NCBI GenBank assembly: GCA_036732565.1
Contig: DAINCF010000299.1
Span: 1 to 8,620 of the forward strand
DNA length: 8,620 nt
Origin: JAIVJN01 sp036732565
GTDB taxonomy: Bacteria; Acidobacteriota; Vicinamibacteria; Vicinamibacterales; UBA2999
Direction of reading: 5' to 3'
The notes below the pieces were generated by a model. It had not been told where the DNA came from. It did no database searches and saw only the letters and a list, made by a program, of their open reading frames with translations. The position numbers were made by a program, and so were the translations under genes. This document shows positions 1 to 4,831 of this stretch, in pieces (the first letter of the stretch is position 1; each line of letters opens with the position of its first letter).

Positions 1-52
1 TGTCACGCCCTCCACCGGTGATCATCGCCACTCGTCCTGCGAGCGCGCTCAC
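1..52 (-). CDS. Short-chain dehydrogenase/reductase, N-terminal fragment (cut by window edge)
   Basis: Only 17 codons lie in the window. From a GTG start at 52-50 they read V-S-A-L-A-G-R-V-A-M-I-T-G-G-G-R-D. This is the typical opening of a short-chain dehydrogenase/reductase: a short lead, the first beta strand (RVAMIT) and the beginning of the nucleotide-binding TGxxxGxG loop, with T12, G13, G14 and G15 visible and the last glycines beyond the edge. The family consists of soluble NAD(P)-dependent oxidoreductases acting on alcohols, sugars, steroids or acyl chains; the substrate cannot be told from this piece. The start overlaps the stop of the creatininase-family gene as GTGA, and a GGAG at 61-58 lies 5 bases ahead of it, so the two genes are probably translationally coupled in one operon. 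The family call rests on a short segment but the pattern is distinctive. Confidence 0.7.
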   Translation of the reverse strand, partial: MSALAGRVAMITGGGRD

Positions 53-801
53 AGCCGCTCCAGGATGGCGTCGGCCAGGATCGAGCCGAGCGCCTCGATG
101 CTGTCACGACCCTCGGATGCGCGCCCGTCCGCCGGCCAGCCGAAGTACGCATCGACTCCGCCGGCATCGGCAAAAGTGGCATGGCCCTGGCGGATAGCGT
201 CCACCAGCGAACGCGGATTGGACGGCAACGAGGCCATCAGATCCGTGCGCACGAGCTCAGGGCGTTCCGCGAGGATGATGGACGTTTCATATCGACCCGC
301 GTGACATGCGCCGCTTCGAAACTCCTCCGTCAGCCGCTCCGCCCATCGTCGCCGAGTGAGATCGGGAAAGACGAGCCGGGGACCGTCCACCTGGGCGTCG
401 AGCTCCTCGACCGCCGTGCGAAGGGCCGCAACATTGGCCGGATCGTGGTGCGCATTGGCAATCGCCGTCAATCGCATGCCGTGGCGGGCGACGTCACGCG
501 CGATCGCGGTCACCAGCGATGTGATGGCAGATGCCGGCACATCGAGGGTCCCGGAAAAGGCGGCCGCGAACGGGGCCGGGGCGAACGCCATGCTCGGAAG
601 AATCACGACGTCGAGGCCGGCGCGCGAGAGGCGCTCGGCGCCCGCCCGCGCCATCGCCTCGGCGATGACGATGTCGGTCCCGAGCGGCAGGTGCGGACCG
701 TGCGCTTCGATCGCACCAGTCGGGAGGATCGCGACCATCGGTCCCTTGGCCAGTTGCGCAACGTCCGCGAAGGTCAGCGCGGCCAGATGATAGACACTCA
801 T
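49..801 (-). CDS. Creatininase-family amidohydrolase
   Basis: A 250-residue soluble protein of the creatininase (creatinine amidohydrolase/MftE-like) family, the usual length for the group. These enzymes hydrolyse cyclic or linear amides with a two-metal centre. The metal-site motifs are visible in order: E32 and H34 in PTGAIEAHGPHLPLGTD with D43 at its end; the NAHHDPAN segment with H118, in place of the common NGHGGN or the NGHYEN of true creatininase; and HAGRYETS at 167-174 with E172. Asp120 sits where creatininase has a metal-binding Glu (H-x-E), so the site may be preserved with a conservative change. True creatinine as substrate is not implied; the family also includes enzymes of cofactor and peptide-derived metabolite processing. 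No signal peptide is seen. The gene is divergent from the CoA ligase and overlaps the downstream dehydrogenase by 4 bases. The ATG at 801 is the first good start, giving M-S-V-Y-H-L; no Shine-Dalgarno sequence is evident before it. Confidence 0.85.
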   Translation of the reverse strand: MSVYHLAALTFADVAQLAKGPMVAILPTGAIEAHGPHLPLGTDIVIAEAMARAGAERLSRAGLDVVILPSMAFAPAPFAAAFSGTLDVPASAITSLVTAIARDVARHGMRLTAIANAHHDPANVAALRTAVEELDAQVDGPRLVFPDLTRRRWAERLTEEFRSGACHAGRYETSIILAERPELVRTDLMASLPSNPRSLVDAIRQGHATFADAGGVDAYFGWPADGRASEGRDSIEALGSILADAILERL

Positions 802-829
802 CTAATGGTAACTACGGTCGAATCGCACT

Positions 830-852
830 GGGCCGCTGCGTAGGAACGGCCC
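830..852. repeat. Short inverted repeat in the divergent gap between the hydrolase and CoA ligase
   Basis: GGGCCG at 830-835 is the exact reverse complement of CGGCCC at 847-852, separated by 11 bases. It lies 29 bases upstream of the creatininase start and 82 bases upstream of the CoA ligase start, a place where a regulator controlling both divergent genes could bind. In GC-rich DNA a 6-bp dyad is easily met by chance, so an operator role is only a suggestion. The rest of the 132-base gap holds the possible promoter listed next. Confidence 0.25.
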
Positions 853-894
853 GGAAGCTTCGGTCGAGGGTTCTTGCCAGACTCCACGAATCTG

Positions 895-925
895 TTGAAG
901 CGCTCCACGAGACTCAGCGTATAGC
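895..925 (+). promoter_or_regulatory. Possible sigma-70-like promoter of the CoA ligase
   Basis: TTGAAG at 895-900 resembles a -35 box, and TATAGC at 920-925 (or the overlapping TAGCAT at 922-927) resembles a -10 box, with a spacer of 19 bases that is longer than ideal. Transcription from here would begin almost at the ATG at 934, giving a leaderless or nearly leaderless message. This agrees with the lack of a Shine-Dalgarno sequence before that ATG. Confidence 0.35.
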
Positions 926-933
926 ATTCCGCT

Positions 934-2475
934 ATGTCCTTCACGCCGCCGGCGCAGTTCAATCTGGCCACCTACCTGCTCGATGCGCGCATCGCGGAGG
1001 GGCGCGGGGATCGGATCGCCATCCGAACGGATAGCGGCAGGTTGACCTATCGCGAGGTGCTCGCGCTTTCCGCTCGCTGCGCCCATCTGCTGCGTGCCGC
1101 AGACATTCGTCCCGAGGAGCGCGTCATCATCGCGCTGCCCGATGTGCCGCATTTCGTCGGCGCGTTGTTCGGCATCCTGCGTCACGGATCCGTCGTTGTC
1201 ATGGTGAACCCGGATCTGCCGTCCGAGATGCTGCGCTACTTCTGCGAGTACACGCGAGCTCGGGCCGTCGTCCTGCACGCGGATCGAGCAGCCGCGTGGC
1301 AGTCGGCAACGGCCGACCTGATGTGGGCGCCGCATCTGCTCGTCATCGATCGACCCGATGTGCAGGCGCAGCTCGCGGGCGCCGACGCCGACTTCCCCGC
1401 CTTCGACTCGCATCGCGATGATGCGGCGATCTGGCTGTTCAGCGGCGGCACGACGGGACGACCGAAGGCGGTGGTGCAAACGCACCGTTCGTTCGCGAAT
1501 ACAACCGAGCTGTATGGCAAGGGCGTACTGCAGCTCGGTGAGGACGACATCAGCGTCGGTGTGCCGAAGCTCTTCTTCGGCTACGCGATGGGATCGAACG
1601 TGTTCTTCCCGTTCTCGGTCGGAGCGTCATGCGTGCTCTTTCCCGAGCGGTGCACGCCCGACGTCATCTTCGCGCAGATCGCGCGGCACACACCCAGCGT
1701 CTTGATCAACGTCCCGACGATGGTGCAGCAGATGGTGGCGCACGCGGACGCCGGACGACAGGATCTCTCGTGCCTGCGCCTGGCGACGTCTGCTGGCGAG
1801 GCGTTGCCGCCGGAGCTCTACACCCGCTGGATCGATACCTTCGGCGTCGAGATGCTGGACGGATTGGGCACGGCCGAGATGTGGCACATCTTCATCTCCA
1901 GCCGACCCGGCGCGGTCGTGCCGGGTACGCTGGGCCACGTCGTGCCGGGCTTCGAGGTCAAGCTTTGTGACGATGAGGGACGCGAAGTGCCCGATGGCGA
2001 GGTTGGCGCGTTATGGGTGAAGGGCGAGTCGCGCGCCATCGCCTACTGGCAGCGGATGGAGGACACGCTGCAGGCGTTTCGGGGCGAGTGGTACGTGTCC
2101 GGCGATATGCTGCGGAAGAATCCCGATGGCACGTTCGTCTACTGCGGGCGTTCGGATGACATGCTGAAAGTGGGCGGGCGGTGGCTCTCGCCTGGCGAGC
2201 TCGAGAACTGCCTGCTGCAGCATCCGGCGGTCAGTGAAGTCGCGGTCGTCGGGGTGAAGAACCCAGATGGTCTGGTGAAGCCTTGCGCGTTCGTCATCAG
2301 CCACTCGGCGGGACCAGCGCTGGCGTCGGAGCTACAAGCGTTCGCGAAGGCCCGACTCGAGCCCTACAAGTACCCGCGTGAAGTCATCTTTCTCGAGGTG
2401 CTGCCGCGGACGCATCTGGGGAAGGTCGATCGCAAGAAGCTGGCGACTCAGGCCGTGCTGGACGCGCCTCCGTAG
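934..2475 (+). CDS. Benzoate-CoA ligase-type acyl-CoA synthetase (AMP-forming)
   Basis: A 513-residue adenylate-forming enzyme of the usual length. It activates a carboxylic acid with ATP to an acyl-AMP and transfers it to coenzyme A in the cytoplasm. Visible motifs: phosphate-binding loop FSGGTTGRPK (169-178), the benzoate-ligase-like stretch PKLFFGYAMG (211-220), SAGEALPPE (286-294), DGLGTAEMWHIFIS (309-322), YVSGD (387-391), the hinge-containing CGRSDDMLKVGG (404-415), and a C-terminal LGKVDRKK whose K497 is the expected catalytic lysine. The TEMxHIF and KLFFxY stretches are what distinguish benzoate-CoA ligases from acetyl- or long-chain acyl-CoA synthetases, so an aromatic or similar ring acid is the likeliest substrate; salicylate, aminobenzoate or a cyclic alkanoate are equally possible. 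The gene is divergent from the creatininase/dehydrogenase pair and its last 28 bases overlap the opposing GNAT gene. The ATG at 934 gives the normal family N-terminus (F-N-L-A-T-Y-L-L-D). Confidence 0.88.
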   Translation: MSFTPPAQFNLATYLLDARIAEGRGDRIAIRTDSGRLTYREVLALSARCAHLLRAADIRPEERVIIALPDVPHFVGALFGILRHGSVVVMVNPDLPSEMLRYFCEYTRARAVVLHADRAAAWQSATADLMWAPHLLVIDRPDVQAQLAGADADFPAFDSHRDDAAIWLFSGGTTGRPKAVVQTHRSFANTTELYGKGVLQLGEDDISVGVPKLFFGYAMGSNVFFPFSVGASCVLFPERCTPDVIFAQIARHTPSVLINVPTMVQQMVAHADAGRQDLSCLRLATSAGEALPPELYTRWIDTFGVEMLDGLGTAEMWHIFISSRPGAVVPGTLGHVVPGFEVKLCDDEGREVPDGEVGALWVKGESRAIAYWQRMEDTLQAFRGEWYVSGDMLRKNPDGTFVYCGRSDDMLKVGGRWLSPGELENCLLQHPAVSEVAVVGVKNPDGLVKPCAFVISHSAGPALASELQAFAKARLEPYKYPREVIFLEVLPRTHLGKVDRKKLATQAVLDAPP

Positions 2476-2903
2476 AGATCCAGGCGGACGATCTCCATGA
2501 GGCCGTGCGGGCTTTCGATCGAACGGAAGCCGTACTGCTCGTACAGCCCGTGCGCATCGCGGGTGGCGAGCATGAAGCGGCGCAGGCCCTGCAGATCCGG
2601 ATGGGCGACCACGACGCCCATCAGCCATTTGGCAAGGCCCAAGCCCCGATACGCTTCGAGCACGTAGACATCCGCGAGGTAGGCGAACGTCGCCCGATCG
2701 GTGATGACGCGCGCGAGACCGATTTGCGCCTGCTCGATGTACAGACCGAAGCAGAGAGATCCCTCGATCGACCGCTGGACCACTTCTCTCGAGATGCCAG
2801 ACGCCCAGTACGAGCGCGTCAAATATGCATGAATGGCATCGATGTCCAAGCGAGTGGGATCGGTCGAAATCACGAACTGATCACGAGACACTTCAATAGC
2901 CAC
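2448..2903 (-). CDS. GNAT-family N-acetyltransferase
   Basis: A 151-residue protein filling one GNAT domain, which transfers an acetyl group from acetyl-CoA to an amine. The acetyl-CoA pyrophosphate-binding motif A is clear: strand LADVYVLEAYRG followed by R86-G-L-G-L-A91 and helix KWLM. The C-terminal half holds the Y-E-Q-Y-G-F turn at 121-126 typical of motif B. The conserved opening DPTRLDIDAIHAYL and the SLCFGLY and ITDRATFAYLADVYVLE segments match a widespread single-domain subgroup whose acceptor is unknown to me. No membrane segment or signal peptide is seen. The start is GTG at 2903; AGGGGAG at 2920-2914 lies 10 bases before it and includes the last base of the lgt stop codon, so it is probably coupled to lgt. 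The final nine codons and the stop overlap the CoA ligase gene on the other strand. Confidence 0.88.
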   Translation of the reverse strand: MAIEVSRDQFVISTDPTRLDIDAIHAYLTRSYWASGISREVVQRSIEGSLCFGLYIEQAQIGLARVITDRATFAYLADVYVLEAYRGLGLAKWLMGVVVAHPDLQGLRRFMLATRDAHGLYEQYGFRSIESPHGLMEIVRLDLYGGASSTA

Positions 2904-2918
2904 TGCGGCGCTGCTCCC

Positions 2919-3857
2919 CTATGGCATTGGAGGATACATCCACGAATGCGTCAAGCCCGGATGTCGCTTCGCGTACAGCGTCGGCACGTCACGGGTCGCG
3001 TCGCTGGGGATCACCAGTGCGATCAGCATGCACATCGCGAATGCGAACCGCCTTGGCCCGAGTGCCGATGACACGGCATTCGCCTCGCTGCCGATGGCGA
3101 CGGATGGAGGCTGGCGCACCCAATTGCGCACCAGCAGCGCGACGCCCAGTATCGTCATCACGACATTGAACGTCTGGCCGGTCGGCAGTCCGAAGAGCGT
3201 GATCGGATACTCGCGAAGCAGATCGATAGGGATACGAAGGGCCGGATAGAGCAAGACGAACACGGCCGCGAGGCGCCCTGGCGGTGGGTTATGCCGTCGC
3301 ACCCAGAGCAACAGCGGAATCAGCGCGAAGTTCTTGAGGCCGTCATACAACACAACCGGATGGCGGAAGCCCATCGCCTCGGGAAACTTCACGGCCCAAG
3401 GCACGTCGGTGAAGCTGCCGACGATCTGTCCATCGATGAAGTTGCCGATTCGCCCACAGCCGAGAATGAGAGCGGCCGGAATGGCCAGCGCGTCGAAGAT
3501 GGGGCGGAACGGACGCCGATGAATCAAGCAGAAGACGAACACGCCCAGCGCGCCGCCGAGCACCAGGCCGTGCGTGGCAAGACCGCCCAGCCAGATCGCC
3601 GGAATCAAGGAGAGGTGCTCGCGATAGAACGCCCATTCGTTGTTGAACACCACCAACGAACGTCCGCCGACCAGCACGCCGATGCACAGGCAGAGCGTCA
3701 GATCGTAAACGGCGGCCAATGACAAGCCGAGACGCTCGCGATTCCGTCGGAGAAACAGATACGCGTTGAAGAAGCCGAGCGAGTAGCTGAGGCCGTACCA
3801 CCAGAGGTGGATGCCGCCGACCGACGCAACGATCGGATCGATGTTGTGCACGAACAC
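2919..3857 (-). CDS. lgt: Prolipoprotein diacylglyceryl transferase, variant Lgt
   Basis: A 312-residue polytopic inner-membrane protein. Lgt moves a diacylglyceryl group from phosphatidylglycerol to the lipobox cysteine of prolipoproteins, the first step of lipoprotein maturation. The signature GRIGNFIDGQIVG (135-147) is clear, with R136 and N139 kept; WYGL (20-23) and THG with H96 correspond to the essential Tyr and His regions of the E. coli enzyme; HPVVLYDGL (166-174) replaces the usual HPSQLYEA. Differences from the E. coli pattern are Q144 where Glu151 is expected and D212 in RIPID where Glu243 is expected. About seven hydrophobic segments precede residue 245. A C-terminal extension of about 60 residues adds a further hydrophobic segment (271-284) and a tail ending HSWMYPPMP. 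The start is GTG at 3857; a second GTG two codons later is possible. It is first in an operon with the GNAT gene. It may be a divergent paralogue rather than the housekeeping copy. Confidence 0.88.
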   Translation of the reverse strand: MFVHNIDPIVASVGGIHLWWYGLSYSLGFFNAYLFLRRNRERLGLSLAAVYDLTLCLCIGVLVGGRSLVVFNNEWAFYREHLSLIPAIWLGGLATHGLVLGGALGVFVFCLIHRRPFRPIFDALAIPAALILGCGRIGNFIDGQIVGSFTDVPWAVKFPEAMGFRHPVVLYDGLKNFALIPLLLWVRRHNPPPGRLAAVFVLLYPALRIPIDLLREYPITLFGLPTGQTFNVVMTILGVALLVRNWVRQPPSVAIGSEANAVSSALGPRRFAFAMCMLIALVIPSDATRDVPTLYAKRHPGLTHSWMYPPMP

Positions 3858-3886
3858 GACGCAGGCACTCTCAGGCGCTGCCGATG

Positions 3887-3892
3887 ACTATA
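3887..3892 (-). promoter_or_regulatory. Possible -10 element of the lgt-GNAT operon
   Basis: On the minus strand 3892-3887 reads TATAGT, a five-of-six match to the TATAAT box, about 30 bases upstream of the lgt GTG. No good -35 box stands at the proper distance; the position where it would fall abuts the 13-bp tandem repeats, so those repeats would lie directly upstream of, or overlap, the polymerase site. Confidence 0.4.
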
Positions 3893-3915
3893 CCCGTAGT
3901 GAAGGCAGAACCTGC

Positions 3916-3994
3916 GTGACGAACCTTCGTGACGAGCCTTCGTGAGGAACCTTCGTGTGGAACGTTCGTGCGGAACCGCCGTGCCGGAACCGTC
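3916..3994. repeat. Tandem array of six 13-14 bp repeats between lgt and the HAD gene
   Basis: Consecutive units start at 3916, 3929, 3942, 3955, 3968 and 3981. The first reads GTGACGAACCTTC. Unit 2 differs from it at one base, unit 3 at one other base, units 4 and 5 at three and four bases, and unit 6 is 14 bases with one insertion. The divergence therefore grows from left to right. The sequence across the junction of units 1 and 2 (3919-3930) is ACGAA-CC-TTCGT, a perfect 5-bp dyad; unit 4 contains GAACGTTC, also palindromic. The array fills most of the 154-base gap between two divergent starts. It could be a cluster of regulator sites, or a decaying slippage or minisatellite-like repeat. 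The 13-base period does not keep reading frame and does not look coding. Confidence 0.85.
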
Positions 3995-3998
3995 GGTG

Positions 3999-4004
3999 TA
4001 CAGT
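3999..4004 (+). promoter_or_regulatory. Possible -10 element placed for a leaderless HAD transcript
   Basis: TACAGT at 3999-4004 fits the TAnnnT form of a -10 box and lies 7 bases before the GTG start at 4012. No Shine-Dalgarno sequence fits in this space. No -35 box is evident upstream, where the last tandem repeat sits. The assignment is tentative. Confidence 0.35.
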
Positions 4005-4011
4005 AGACACC

Positions 4012-4716
4012 GTGAGCATCGAGACGTTTCGCCCACGTGCCGTCATCTTCGACCTCGACGGCACCATCGTGGACAACATGGCATTGCACGCCGAAGCCTT
4101 CGGGTTGTTCGGTGGGCGCCACGGGCTGCCGCCGCTGACGTTGAGCGATCGCGCGCGAATTGATGGCCGGCGCAACAGCGAGATTTTCCCCGACCTCTTC
4201 GGACGGCCGGTGGCGCGCGAGGAATGGCTCGCCTACGAAGTCGAAAAGGAAACGCTATATCGCGAGCTGTCGCAGGGCCGGCTGATGCCGATGCCTGGGC
4301 TGACGAGGCTGCTGGGGCGACTCGGCGCCTGTGGAATTGCCGCGGCGCTGGCGACGTCGGCGCCCGAGCCGAACGTCGCCCACACGCTTCGCGAGATCGC
4401 GCTGACCGATGCGTTCGCGACGATCGTGCGCGGCGATGAAGTCGCGCACGGCAAACCCGCTCCCGATGTGTTCCTCGAAGCCGCACGGCGACTCGACGTC
4501 GAGCCTGATCGGTGCATGGTTTTCGAAGACGCACCCATGGGTATCACCGCCGCGCGCGCCGCGGGCATGCTCGTTGCCGCATTGACGACAAGCTTCTCGG
4601 AAACGGCGCTGCGCACGCTCCCGGATCCGCCCGATCTCATCTGCCACGACTTCACCGCGTTCCTCGCGGGACCCGGCGCGTGGATGATGGCCGACGCGCC
4701 TGAGGTCGTTCAATAG
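4012..4716 (+). CDS. HAD-superfamily hydrolase, beta-phosphoglucomutase-like
   Basis: Starting at the GTG of 4012 the protein has 234 residues and opens V-S-I-E-T-F-R-P-R-A-V-I-F-D-L-D-G-T. It shows all four HAD motifs: D14 and D16 in FDLDGT (nucleophile and acid/base), T115/S116 in ALATSAP, K148 in GKPAPDVF, and E172-D173 in VFEDAPMG. Residues of about 22-90 form the helical cap of subclass I, including DGRRNSEIF. These cytoplasmic magnesium-dependent enzymes are phosphatases of small sugar or nucleotide phosphates, or phosphohexose mutases; which one is not decided by the sequence. The frame is open further upstream to a GTG at 3955, but that extension translates only the tandem repeats, so the later start is preferred. 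It is divergent from lgt and stands alone, followed by a hairpin at 4730-4763. Confidence 0.88.
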   Translation: MSIETFRPRAVIFDLDGTIVDNMALHAEAFGLFGGRHGLPPLTLSDRARIDGRRNSEIFPDLFGRPVAREEWLAYEVEKETLYRELSQGRLMPMPGLTRLLGRLGACGIAAALATSAPEPNVAHTLREIALTDAFATIVRGDEVAHGKPAPDVFLEAARRLDVEPDRCMVFEDAPMGITAARAAGMLVAALTTSFSETALRTLPDPPDLICHDFTAFLAGPGAWMMADAPEVVQ

Positions 4717-4729
4717 ACACTCACGATGG

Positions 4730-4763
4730 GTACGTAGCGCAGGCCTTCAGGCCTGCCTCGTAC
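4730..4763. repeat. Extragenic palindrome (REP-like hairpin) after the HAD gene
   Basis: GCAGGCCT (4739-4746) and AGGCCTGC (4749-4756) form a perfect 8-bp stem around the two bases TC. Outside it GTACG (4730-4734) pairs with CGTAC (4759-4763) across a small internal loop, giving a 34-base dyad. It begins 13 bases after the HAD stop codon and 68 bases before the receptor start. There is no run of T after the stem, so it is not a standard intrinsic terminator, though it could slow polymerase or protect the transcript end. From memory, the GCAGGCCT-TC-AGGCCTGC core recurs between genes in acidobacterial genomes, which would make it a member of a dispersed repeat family; no second copy occurs in this window. 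Confidence 0.7.
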
Positions 4764-4831
4764 GACGGTATGCATGTCTTCGTGTAGACTCACGCATTCA
4801 CCTTCTCACTGACACCCGTGGAGCCTAACGC

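Noticed and set aside
181..843. A 220-codon open frame on the plus strand across the creatininase-family gene
   Set aside because: Antisense to a gene with clear metal-site motifs; composition is rich in Arg, Gly and His with no fold recognised.
802..1485. A 227-codon open frame on the minus strand covering the gap before and first third of the CoA ligase
   Set aside because: Most of it is antisense to the adenylation domain, and its sequence shows no recognisable family.
3916..3994. CRISPR array
   Set aside because: The repeats are 13-14 bases and directly adjacent, with no spacers, and no cas genes are nearby.
3955..4011. Longer form of the HAD protein starting at GTG 3955
   Set aside because: The 19 added residues translate only the 13-bp tandem repeats, are Cys/Arg-rich and unlike a HAD N-terminus; the GTG at 4012 places the FDLDGT motif at the usual distance.
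4739..4756. Intrinsic transcription terminator for the HAD gene
   Set aside because: The stem is strong but its centre is only two bases and no T run follows; it is better described as an extragenic palindrome.
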